A DNA stretch of 64,000 bases from Rhynchopus sp. YZ270_cl-10 (Eukaryota > Euglenozoa > Diplonemea > Diplonemida > Diplonemidae). Below, piece by piece: positions 1-10,000 of this stretch. The translations under genes were made by a program, and so were the position numbers. The notes under the pieces are model-generated. The model saw only the letters and a program-made list of their open reading frames with translations. It did no database searches and had not been told where the DNA came from. Every line of letters begins with the position of its first letter. Position 1 is the stretch's first letter. Location of the stretch: the NCBI GenBank assembly GCA_964035575.1, contig OZ037902.1, positions 496,001-560,000 of the forward strand, in the 5' to 3' direction.

Positions 1-25
1 AGTACGAAAAAAAAATGTCGTTCTC

Positions 26-113
26 TCACCTTGAGAGTGCAAAAACGTCTCTAGGACGCAGTGCACCTGACACTCCGGGTTATTTAACCCCGGAGTGTTG
101 AAAAACAAGAAAG
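26..113. repeat. two-hairpin repeat (SHR-3), copy 1
   Basis: The first hairpin is closed by GTGCA/TGCAC. The second is a near-perfect stem, ACACTCCGGG paired with CCCGGAGTGT around a TTATTTAA loop region. Related copies recur through the window, for example near 19402, 39686 and 60046. The second hairpin resembles a tRNA T-arm with a GGTT...AACC core, but no full tRNA fold is visible. Confidence 0.55.
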
Positions 114-312
114 GCTCTCTATGCATAGTCACAATAGGTGACGCGGTAACGACTAATATTTGAAAGAGAAGGTGCAAACTTTCTTTTATTGAAAAATGAT
201 CGTACCACGGGTTCCCAAGCCCCCCTCTGTATAAAAAAAAAAATGCATTTTCAATGAAAATAAAATGCAAAAGTTGCGAGAAAAAAAAAACAAAAGAGAT
301 TTTTTTTTGTTC

Positions 313-344
313 AGATGACTCCAAGCCTTTCATGCTTGGTCACC
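313..344. repeat. short hairpin repeat SHR-1, variant stem
   Basis: Stem CCAAGC/GCTTGG around a CTTTCAT loop, preceded by AGATGA and followed by TCACC. Compared with the common stem CTAAGC/GCTTAG both sides have changed together, which keeps pairing. Confidence 0.6.
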
Positions 345-504
345 AAAATAAAGAGTAAAAAATGAAAGAGTGCTACAACTGGATATAAACACCGCCCCCA
401 TTTTTTTCTATCAAAAAAATTGCGAAAAATTTCAAAAAAGCTTTTTTAAATAAATAAGCGCGTGAGGGGGAGCAGGTTACCACATGATTTGAACATTTTG
501 TTTA

Positions 505-537
505 ATAAGATGGGCATAAGCCTCTCCTGCTTAGCCT
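505..537. repeat. short hairpin repeat SHR-1
   Basis: TAAGATG leader, stem TAAGC/GCTTA and loop CTCTCCT. Confidence 0.5.
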
Positions 538-902
538 TCAAAAAGCAAATAAGTATTTCAACACATGCAATCAATAAATTGATAGCATAGGAGGAAAAAT
601 GTTCCCATCTTTCTTTTTATGCGGTATGTTTCGCAAAACGTAAAAAAAAAGAAAAATAAAATCAAGTTTTGAATAAAAACACCTTTTTCCCACACTCGTT
701 ACAACAAAAAATCGGTATTTGCAGTTTTTCCACAAAATCTTTTCTTCAACTAAAATCACTTCCCCCCCCCCCTCAAAGATATCCCTTACCCCTCAAACAA
801 TATGGCAGATGAGACATTTGAAAATCATATTTCCCCCCAAAAAAAAAACGGCTACAAAATAACTCTCTTTTTTTGACATTCTTTTTTTGCATTACGATGG
901 AC

Positions 903-1169
903 TCACTTTTGCATTGGTGGTGGTGGAGCAGTGTATGTCGTCTGTGTGTTCGACGAGAAGGGGGCAGGCTTGTACGGTCTTCCGGTCACGCTTTCTTCGT
1001 AACGGACTTCATGCAGGCAGGGGTGGCACAACGTGGTGCCGTTATAATCTACGCTCCTTTTGTTTACCGCCCGCGCACATCTGTAGCAGCATACCACCTT
1101 CTTCCCCTTCGGCGAGGTGAACGTCAGCACACGCTGGTCCTTCTTTTCTTTGCTGCCTCCGCAACCCAT
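903..1169 (-). CDS. small dually acylated zinc-knuckle protein (88 aa)
   Basis: A short protein beginning MGCGGSKEKK. Gly2 followed by Cys3 and a basic patch is the classic signal for N-myristoylation plus palmitoylation, so it is expected on the inner face of the plasma or flagellar membrane. Residues 28-51 carry a Cys-x2-Cys...Cys-x2-Cys set (C28, C31, C48, C51), which resembles a single four-cysteine zinc knuckle. The C-terminal third is Pro/Thr-rich and disordered-looking. GC content and codon use match the large genes and differ from the A/T-rich surroundings, which supports it being real despite its length. I do not recognise a named family, so the role is unknown; a membrane-tethered adaptor is only a guess. 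Confidence 0.7.
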   Translation of the reverse strand: MGCGGSKEKKDQRVLTFTSPKGKKVVCCYRCARAVNKRSVDYNGTTLCHPCLHEVRYEESVTGRPYKPAPFSSNTQTTYTAPPPPMQK

Positions 1170-2002
1170 CGGAAAAGGGGTGTTTTGTTAAAGGTTGAAA
1201 AAAAGAAAGAGAGAGGGTAGGATAAATGCGAAGATGCAAAAAAGAAACAAAACTTGTGTAAAAAAGAGGGGGAATGTATCTCGTCTGTTGATTTGGGAGT
1301 GGAGAAAAGGGGAGAAATTATAGTAAAATTTCATGATTAGGCGGGACGCTGAGATTGGTCAGTATGGCAATCCATGGTGATGATCGGTTTAAATCGGTGG
1401 TAAAAAGTGAAATGGGCATGCCAGACCCAGGTATTGTTTTTGAGCCTACTATCACAGATATCAGTCATGATTTGCAATATAAGCAAGAGGGGGGGGTGAA
1501 ATTGTCAGAATTTCACACCAACCTTCTTTGAGAGCTGCCTAAACCCCATGGGAGAGAGGTTGTGGTGAAAACGCACACACACCTCGACCTGTTGTGGGTG
1601 AGGAGTGGGCTCTGCAGCGCGGTTCGTCCCCCCAGAACCGCAAAAAGTGTGTTCAAAATGCTTTCTTTCTATTTTACTCCTTCATTTCATGAGGTGACAG
1701 AAAAGAAAAAAACGATTTGTTCGCCTGACGGGAGCGAAAGGATTCTTTTTTTTGGAGGGGAATACAGTTGTATTTTGAGAGGGGCAAAAAAAGGGGAAAA
1801 GGAACCCACCGGAAAACGAGCAACTAAAGTGAAGTTGATAACATACAGACGGACACCTTTTTTTTTTGGCGGAAATATGCCACTTCTTGAGCAACTAAAC
1901 GTTGTGGGGGGGGGGGGGGGGGGATGGGGGAGGGGAGGGGGAGTCTTCTGCGCACTCCTCCAAAAGAAAAGAGATTATTTGCACACCAAAACCAAATTCG
2001 GC

Positions 2003-2165
2003 TTGAAATACGCCTCTCGTAATGGTGGCAGGATTGTGATGAGAGTTGGAATACGCAAAATACATCAAAATACATCACAATACACGATGTATTGTGATGT
2101 ATTTTGCGTATTCCGATGGGCTCCCATCACAATACTGCCACCATTAGCCTCTCGCGGTAGTACAC
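2003..2165 (+). repeat. SINE-like repeat R4, interrupted copy
   Basis: The sequence GGCTTGAAATACGCCTCTCG ends at 2019 and resumes after the inserted element with GGTAGTACACCTAGC. This matches the beginning of the intact R4 copy just downstream. Confidence 0.55.
2020..2146. mobile_element. 127-bp fold-back (MITE-like) element with 8-bp target duplication
   Basis: Both ends read TAATGGTGGCAG going inwards. The whole element folds on itself through blocks such as TTTTGCGTATTCC and its complement around a short central loop near 2080. It is flanked on both sides by GCCTCTCG (2012-2019 and 2147-2154). An 8-bp target duplication is typical of the hAT superfamily. The duplication falls inside a SINE-like repeat, so this is a nested insertion. 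Confidence 0.85.
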
Positions 2166-2175
2166 CTAGCACAAG

Positions 2176-2281
2176 AAACAAAGTTGCCTTGAAATACAAA
2201 GCCCTCTCGTAACAGTGTACCTTTGGTATATGACCGGCTGTACCAGGGTGGACACCCAACCATGCAAGTCCTACATCCAAA
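2176..2281 (+). repeat. SINE-like repeat R4, intact copy
   Basis: About 105 bp. Conserved blocks in order are CTTGAAATACAA, CCCTCTCGT, ACAGTGTACCTTTGG, TATATGACCGG, GGGTGGAC, CAACCATGCA and CCTACATCCA. Other copies lie near 3159, 24328, 27438 and 60178. Confidence 0.65.
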
Positions 2282-2787
2282 ACAAAAGAGAATACCTGAA
2301 CAAAGACTAAATATGCCTCGCGTGCAACATAATTTTTTCGATTGAATTGTAGACAGAAGCATATCCTGCCACTTGCATGCCTCTCGTGCCAACACACAAA
2401 AAAATAGTAACTCTGATAAGTGAAAAGGGAAAAAAAAAGGGTTTGTTTTGCTCAATTGCCCCTGTTGGAAGGGGAGATGATTGGCGACCGTATCTGAGGA
2501 AACTATTTTCTCCTTTTTAAGCTACGCTTTGTATATAAAAAAAGAAATGTTTATAAGATGAGCCCAATTCTCTCGTGTTATCGTGCTTCGTCACTCCTCC
2601 CCCCTCCTTTTTTTCCTGTAGTGTTCGATACACTCCACCTAATGTCACATAGAGTAGGGGGAAATAGTAGTTGATGCAAACACCTCTGCGGATGCAGGCA
2701 CCGAAAAAAGTTGTTTCATATACTAACTATTCTACTGAATAGAAGGTATAACAGCAGACGAAAAAAAGAAAAAAGAAAAGAAAAACT

Positions 2788-2822
2788 TGAAAGAGGAACG
2801 TGTCTCGCGTACACATCTTGTA
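2788..2822. repeat. short hairpin repeat SHR-2
   Basis: Begins CTTGAAAGA and has a GTGTCTCGCGTACAC hairpin core. The same plan recurs near 17269, 41385, 49930, 58183 and 61272. Confidence 0.45.
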
Positions 2823-3158
2823 AAAAAAAAAAAAGTTTCTGTACCAGTAATGTCATCGTTGAAAATGGGCTAGGATGCTGTACAGAAGAGATTGAAGGAA
2901 ACTGAAAACAGGACAAATTTGTGTATTACAAGACCCTTTTTTTGATACGCGAACACAGTTTTTTTTTAAAAGTGGTAAACACTCAACCAACGTATCTATT
3001 GGTGAGAATCAGACTGCCAGATTTAGGCAAGTGGTGATTACACCGCATCTCGTGTGAGGGGAAAATCCTCAAACCCGTAAACCCCGTAAGTGCGGGTTTT
3101 ATGGGTTTACCTCGTGTGAGGGGAGGGGATATTTTGTCCAGAAAAGCAAAAACAAAGA

Positions 3159-3275
3159 AAAGTTGACTTTGAAATACAAAAAAAAGCCCTCTCGTGACAG
3201 GGTACCCTTTAGTATCATGACCCAGTACACCGAGGGTGGACCCGAACCATGCCCCTCCCCCTACAATCATTTCGA
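3159..3275 (+). repeat. SINE-like repeat R4, diverged copy
   Basis: Retains GACTTTGAAATACAA, GCCCTCTCGTGACAG, ATGACC, GGGTGGAC and GAACCATGC. It is more diverged than the copies at 2176 and 60178. Confidence 0.55.
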
Positions 3276-4064
3276 GGCTTACACCTGGAAAAAAAATAAA
3301 TCAAAAAGCGGGAGAAGCATAAGAACCTACCCCACCCCCTTTTTTCTTTATTATGATAAAGGCAGTTCTGTGCCAGTGCACAAAAAAGCTGAAAACGAGG
3401 TAAAAATATAAAAGGGGGAATTCGAATGGGTGCAAAAAAAAAAAGGCAATGTATAGTACCTCCGAAACAAGTGGCAAAAATGGGGAGGCGCTTCCGTGTA
3501 ACGGTAACCCACAAGAGATAGAACGACACTACTGAACTCTTGAGAAAACAGAACGCCAAGACTTTTGGAAGTCTCTCTCTCTCTCTCTCTTCTTTCTTGT
3601 GTATGCTACAAAAAAAAAACAAACATGACAAACGCTAGCCACGACTTGCCTAGGCAGGGTGGGGGTCCCAAACGGTTCGCTGGGGTAGTCCTCATAGCAG
3701 GCCTAATGCTAACTTTGGGGGAGGGGGGAAAAAAGTGAACCGACGGAAAAAAAAAAAAAAAACGAAAAAAAAATTTCCCTCCGGGAAGGGGTCCAGGGTT
3801 TTCGCTTATCTTTATGAAAAAAAATTTCCCCCAAAATCGTGAAGATATGTCCAAAAAGGGGTCAACAAAAATTTTTCGCGCTCTGCTCGAAAAGGTCCGT
3901 TCATTTCGCGTAAATACGTGATGACGTGGGATGATAACGTACATCAAGAACCAAACTAACCCTTTTCTCACGTTTTTCCACGTCAAGCCCTCGCACTAGG
4001 TTCTCTCTCGTGAACGAAACCTTCCCTCAGTACAAGAAGAAACGGCCGTTGACATCAAAACTTT

Positions 4065-4195
4065 CTGGCGAAGCCACGGTACGCAACATTTCAAAAATTG
4101 TGACCTAAAACCGAACATTTTTACAACCAAACTATGGTAGAGGGCTGTGGGCTACCAGGTTTTGAGCTGCGCCGCAGGCGCACGGTAGGCTACTT
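4065..4195. repeat. repeat unit U, copy 1
   Basis: A roughly 130-bp unit with a mini-hairpin at each end followed by a shared core. One end reads GGCGAAGCCACGGTACGCAAC and the other GCGCCGCAGGCGCACGGTAGG. Related copies lie at 5838-5967, at 25973-26090 (reversed) and, in part, at 62424-62455. Confidence 0.55.
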
Positions 4196-4209
4196 TTTTT
4201 ATTTTTTCT

Positions 4210-4481
4210 GGCAAGGGGGGTGCATCATTGAATCCCTGAAACAAGTCTCCATCGTCACTGCCACCGCCATCGCAATCGCCATCTTCGCTTTCCTCTTTAA
4301 CATCAACAGATGCAACACCGCTCTTTGTATCTTCAGAGCTCAGAACTTCTCCAACACTCGATGTCTCGTCGACTGACAGACCCTCCTCCTCCTCGAACCC
4401 AGTGGTGGGGGCCGCAGTATGCACCTGTGTCCTTCTTTTAATCTCCCTTCCTCCTGAAGATGTGGGCGCAGGCGCCCACAT
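4210..4481 (-). pseudogene. acidic gene-like fragment next to unit U
   Basis: About 90 codons rich in Glu, Asp, Ser and Val with an initiating Met at 4481. The frame then runs straight into repeat unit U, which supplies a nonsense-looking tail. The GC-rich codons stand out against the A/T-rich surroundings. It could be a captured gene fragment or a small working gene whose end has been replaced. I do not recognise a family. Confidence 0.3.
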
Positions 4482-5120
4482 CTCCAGGACCTAGGTTCCC
4501 ACGGCATACCACAGGCAGAGAACCCCCCATCCCAAAAAACCCCCCTTTTTAAGGGTGAACCGACGAACCAACGGATAAAAAATAAAAACTGTTATCTGAG
4601 TTTAAGCTAGTCTGATAAAGAAAGAAACGAAATCAGAAAAAGAATTTTTCGTTGATCGCACCGGATTTTTGTGGAGTGTGTAGGGACAAAATCAAAAACT
4701 TTTCTGTGAATAAGTTGTGTCGTGTTTACATCGCTCACACCAAAAAAATTCGGGCACAACTCAGATATGTTTTCATTTCCTCCCCTACAACCTTTGCAAG
4801 GCAGTTGTCACAAAAAAAAAAATAATAAATAAAAGTGAACCGACGAACCAACGGTTAGCATTAGGCCTGCCTCATAGATCAAAAGGAAACAAATAAAAAA
4901 TAAACAAGAAAGGATCCCGCAAAGTAGTACAACAACAAAACTAAGCAAGAGGCAGTACCAGTGGCGCGGCTACCATGGTAGGTTACAGTGAAAAAAGGAT
5001 CGATCAACAGGTAAGATGATCATAACCACAAAGAAAGAATCTTTGTGAATGGACATTCACATCTTTACTTTAACTATCGTGCGGGGACACGTTGCGCTTG
5101 AAAAAAAAATAAAGGTTGAC

Positions 5121-5150
5121 AAGATGATCCTAAGCCCCACCTTAGGCACC
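5121..5150. repeat. short hairpin repeat SHR-1, variant stem
   Basis: AAGATGATCC leader and a shifted stem CCTAAG/CTTAGG around CCCCAC, followed by CACC. Confidence 0.5.
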
Positions 5151-5715
5151 TTGAAATAAATAAACTTGAGAAATATAACACACAACACAACACAACACAT
5201 TTTGAGCAATATTCTAACTCTTAGGAACTGCCCGCAAAATGCTTTCAAGACAATCCTTTTTCATAAAAAATAATTGAACCTGGGGGGATAAAAATGGAAA
5301 CATATGAACGGAAAAAACAAAAACAAAAAAATGAAGAAAACGTTTGGGCTTTTTCAGGGTTCTAGGTCCAAAAAAAAAAAAAGGGAAACGGAAAATGTGT
5401 TTTGAAAAAAATTTTCCGCGCTGCGCGCGGAAAATTCCTACCCCACAACAGCCCCAAAAAATTGATGCTACCCATACGTAATGTCAAGTCGAGGACATCC
5501 TTCGCATAATGGAGAGGGATAACCCGATTCCCAACGAACTGCCGGACAATCTCCTCGGGGAGATCATCCAAGAATGTGTGGCACGAAAGAATCGTGCACC
5601 CGAACCTCACCCCTATGATGATGATGATCTGTGACAGTCGACTAGAAAAGCGACACAAAGATACACTTTGTATTCTTTGTTCAGGAGCAGGGGGCCTATA
5701 CAGGTTCGCCCAAGT

Positions 5716-5967
5716 TCCTGGCGAAGCCACGGTACGCAACATTTATAAAAATGTTGACATAAAATGGCACGGTCGCTAGTAATTCTAATCAGTTTCCGTA
5801 AATTTTACTTACGTATTTTGCTAAAACGAAAGTTTCTGGCGAAGCCACGGTACGCAACATTTCCAAAAAATACGCTTAAAATTGCACTTTTTTTACTGCC
5901 AAACTGTCATGGGAAGGGTGGGTTGCAGGCTTGCGCCGCAGGCGCACGGTACGCTACTTTTTTTCTT
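5716..5967. repeat. repeat unit U, tandem half plus full copy
   Basis: A half copy (GGCGAAGCCACGGTACGCAAC, near 5721-5741) is followed about 100 bp later by a complete unit ending GCGCCGCAGGCGCACGGTACG near 5955. To the left, 5460-5640, a gene-like minus-strand frame reads through a segment containing DDLPEEIVRQF, probably a captured fragment. Confidence 0.5.
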
Positions 5968-7081
5968 TCGCCATGATGCATGCTTCCTTTTCCTTCTGAA
6001 TGCGAGCATTTTTGTATGGGAAATTGAGATTTTTTTGGGTAGCAAAAAATTCTGTTGTGAGTGAGTGTAGGAGGGACCCACGGTTTCTGGGATTATTTTT
6101 TGGGGGGCACCTGGGTACTACCCCCCAAAAAAAAGAAATCCCCCCCAAAAAAAAAAAAAAACCCGGATTTAACGGAAAATGTGTTACACATTTTCCGTAT
6201 ACTATACCTAGGACCCTGGCTTTTTGTTGTTTTTTTTACCTTGGTATTAGCTTAGACACCCCCCTGAGGAATGCACTACACCATGCTACTAATGTGATGA
6301 CCAGGGCTGTTCCCATAGAATGGGTCTGGACAGTGCACGTTAAGTGGCGGAGGCAGCACCGGCTTCATCTCATGTGTCTTGCTTTGCGAGGCTCTTCCTG
6401 AACCGCAGACGACGTTTGAAGTAAATGACTTGACTTGTGGTTTTACTTAAGGTTTCACCGTTGGTTTACAACAATGAAACCTCAAGTCAGGTCATTAGAG
6501 TGGTGCAAATAGCCTCGTTGTGTTCGCCACATCATGCAAATCTTCACTGGTTTTCTCAAAGGTAAGGGTTATCGCTAAATCGGTTGGTTTTTTTTTTTTT
6601 CAAAGTAGAGGGTAGCGATTTTCGCGATTACCTAAAGGTAAGGAAGCAAAAAAAATAAAATAATGGGGAAGGGAACGAACGGTCTTCATGGACACGTCCA
6701 TCCTCGTCGTTTTTCGCTTGGTAACATCAGTATACCTTTTCAAGCGCGCGACTTCGAAGCCACAAGAGGAAATTATCCGGTACAAAAAAAAAATAATTGA
6801 GATAGGGTAGATAGCAAAAGATGGCTATGCAGGTTCACACCACGACACAGGGCACCAGTCTGTTGCAACGGCAGGCATTAAAAAACCGAACTGGTTTTGG
6901 CACAAAAAAAAAAAAAAAAAAACAAATAAAAAACACTGTGCAAAACGCCCCTGGGACGCACGCACACCATTACGCAGCATTCCACTCTAAGGAACTCACC
7001 ACTACTTGCAAACACACACCGACAAAGACACTCCGCAAAATATATATTTCCCCCTAAAAGCACACAACGCACACTCCCTCA

Positions 7082-10000
7082 TCAATCTGCAAGAACACAG
7101 TCATCAAGGTTGAGCGGAGGCGGGGCTGAGGGGGAGGGCGGGTCGTAACGCGGACCTCCTCCTTCTTCTTCTTCTTCTTCTTCTTCTGCTTCGACCACTG
7201 CATTATTTTCCCTTCCTTCTTCTGTGTCCTCGTCATCAGTATCACCGAGGACACGGGTTTCAGCGAGGAGAACGTCAGAGTCTGTGTCTTGATGTTCGAC
7301 GGAAGAGAGGAGTTCTGCCAGGTTGAAACACCCTTTGGTTAGCGCGGAGTCTGTTGTCCCTCCAGTATGCATCATATTCGTTGCACTGTCGTTTCCGACA
7401 GAGACCGAGAGCTCTGAACAGAGCTGCGACAGTTTGGTGTCGTTTCCTGCGCTTGCGTCAGCCAGCCCTTTGATGAGACGCGCCATGGTCTGCGACTGCA
7501 GATCTATCTTTTGTCTTAACAAAGCGTTCTCCGTTCGCAGGGCCTCTGTTTCGTCACCTTCGTCATATGGGTGCCTCGACACCGTACTACCTCCCCTCTC
7601 CCTTGTGAGGTACTGATCGCTGTCGTTTGCACTCCATCTGGTGTGTCCGTGGAAGGACCTCTTGCGCACCCAGCCGCGGCGGCGGACGACGTCGGTTGAT
7701 GCGCACGACCGCTTCCACGGTCCCTTAAAAGAGGTGGCATGCTGAAACCCTTCTGCATCCGTTTCCGGTGAAGTAACCGGACGCCACTCCCCATCCCACC
7801 TCCACCCATCAGGGCAAGGATACCGCTCTCTATTCGCAACCTGAAGTCCAGTAGAATCAGAGAACGGAGACGGATCCGTTTTGTACAGCGTAGCACTCCA
7901 TCCGATCACCGGAAACCAGCGTTGGTTTTCAAAGCAAGAAACCCGCCAGCGGCCTTCAAAGTCAAGCGGGAGGTAGGAATGGAAGGCGCGCACCCCTTTT
8001 TCGACTCCGGCCTCTGCAGAGAGAACGAAGCCGAGCTCCTCCGCCTGCCGTCTGGTGCTTGGCTGGAGGGCGAAATGCAATGCTTTGCACAGAGAAGAGG
8101 CAGTCAAATCTTTGTGATGAATCGGTGCCGGTCCCACACCCTGCCGTTCCACGCAGGTACCCCAAAAGGTTTGATCGCCAAAGAACGGAATCACTACAGT
8201 AGGTTTTCCAGCGCGCAGCCCTGCCGCGGTTGTCCCAGCACCTCCGTGATGCACCACCGCACTGCATCGAGGGAACAGCCAATCATGCGAAACGTCGGTT
8301 CGAAGTACAAACACATTTGCAGGAACGTCCGTCGAAATAAGCGGGGTCCCAGCTTCTTCCCCTTTCTCGAGACACCCAAGATTTGCCCATCCGGAATGCA
8401 AAATAATCCGAACCGGGTCGTTCGGGGCCACCTCCCTCCTCCTCCTCAAAATCTCTGGAAGAAGCTGCTGCTGCGGCGTTCCGGTTGGTTCCTGATAATG
8501 ATGCCCCAACTGCGGCGAAGTATACGTCCGCATCTCCTCCTGCGTTGCATCTCTGTTACGTGGCTGCATCTCATCCCTTAACAACGATATTGCCTCGAAT
8601 ATGATGGTTTCCAACGCCACTTTATCCTGCACAACAATCGACCCAAATCCTATATAAATCAATGGTGTATCTGCTGCTGTGATAAACGCATTTAATTCGC
8701 TTGGAGGTTCATATTGACGGTCCTGATTTGGAGAAAAATTCTGTTGCAACGTCTGCAAATGCTTCTGCAACACTGGGGTTTGAAATCCTAATGCAGGAGA
8801 CAACCCACCACTCTCCTTTGCATCATTCAAAAACCAAAACCCAGATGTCGTAATATGTGGTCCCCAATCCGCAGGCTTAGGAAGAAGGCATTCTGATACG
8901 CAATAAATATGAGGAATTTTTAAGGTATGCTGCAAACCAGCACCACTTTTGATCCTTGGAAGCCCAATTGAGGTTCGAAAGACGTTAATCAAATCACTCA
9001 TCCCCAGCCACATCAGCTCATCCACAATGTGATAGGACTGTTCGTTCCCAAAGACAGAAACAACCGCCAGAGGATGAAGATACGCCTTAGTTGGTGACCA
9101 TGGCATCGTAAAATGGATTTGCAAAGGAACGTGTAGGGCCTCAGCGATGTGGGTGTGGCATTGTACGGGAGGGTTTGCGATGATGACGTCGGGGGAGAAG
9201 GAGTCGCACGCAGCCCAGCAGCCTCGGAACATTTCGCTCATCATTTGCCTGTTCGCTTGGATTGCGGAGAGGGAGGTTGTTATCATCTTCGGGTTTTCAA
9301 CAATAAATTTCATTAACGCTTCTGGATCGCCTCCTATAGGGAAAAATTCGAATCCATGAGACTGAACAAACCCTCGAAAGCATTCGTGCGTCGCAATCCT
9401 TATACAATGCTTGAAATCGCGCAACCTCTTAGCCAATGCGAGAAATGGTTGCACATCTCCTCGACTACCTACAATGAGGATAACAATCTTCAACGGAGGC
9501 ACGACAGACTGCGCAACCAAATCCTTTTTCTTCAAATTCGCCTTTTGCTGCAACTCCACTGCTCTCAGGTATGCCTGCTCAAACGAGGCTTTTGAGACAG
9601 AGAACTCATCGATACCGTACTCCTCCTGCTTGCTCTCCAACATCCGCAGCAGTTCTGATAGATCCGAGCTCAACGGAAGTTGGATCTCAATTTGCCGTCT
9701 CCCTATTATAGTCTCTAAGAGCTCTGCCTTGGGTGAGAGCGTCATCAACTCATCAAGAAGCGAGCGAGCACAGAACTCCACCTTCCGCTTATCATCCGCC
9801 TTAACCAACCCCTTCGGCGGGGCAAAGTAGATGTTAACAAAATACCCCTTTGCCAGACGGTCTTTAAGCTGCTTCGGTGTTCCTATCGTTGTCAAATGGC
9901 CGTCCACGAGAACACCAAATCTGGTACAAATAGATTCAGCTTCCTTCAATGATCCTGTCGACATAAAGACAATCGGTCGGACGGTGTTGGCAAAGAGGGC

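Larger units (their letters stand above)
1..902. other. gene-free, repeat-bearing stretch
   Basis: No convincing gene. The stretch is A/T-rich with long homopolymers. It holds one two-hairpin repeat (about 26-113) and two copies of the short CTCTCGT-type hairpin (about 313-344 and 505-537), listed separately. Confidence 0.6.
1170..7081. other. gene-poor repeat field
   Basis: Almost 6 kb without a convincing host gene. It contains SINE-like repeats (about 2003-2281 and 3159-3275), a 127-bp fold-back insertion (2020-2146), copies of repeat unit U (4065-4195, 5716-5967), short hairpins, a CT microsatellite near 3573-3590 and many homopolymers. Two gene-like frames lie beside unit U: an acidic one at 4210-4481 and a hydrophobic/acidic one near 5460-5640. 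They look like fragments rather than working genes. Confidence 0.55.

Noticed and set aside
26-113. tRNA gene
   Set aside because: A T-arm-like hairpin exists, but there is no acceptor stem, A-box or anticodon arm at proper spacing.
1562-2212. 217-codon plus-strand open frame
   Set aside because: It runs through a G homopolymer, the fold-back element and repeats, with non-coding composition.
6180-6430. Plus-strand gene-like frame before 6401
   Set aside because: Only about 45 codons look protein-like, with no start or domain; at most another captured fragment.
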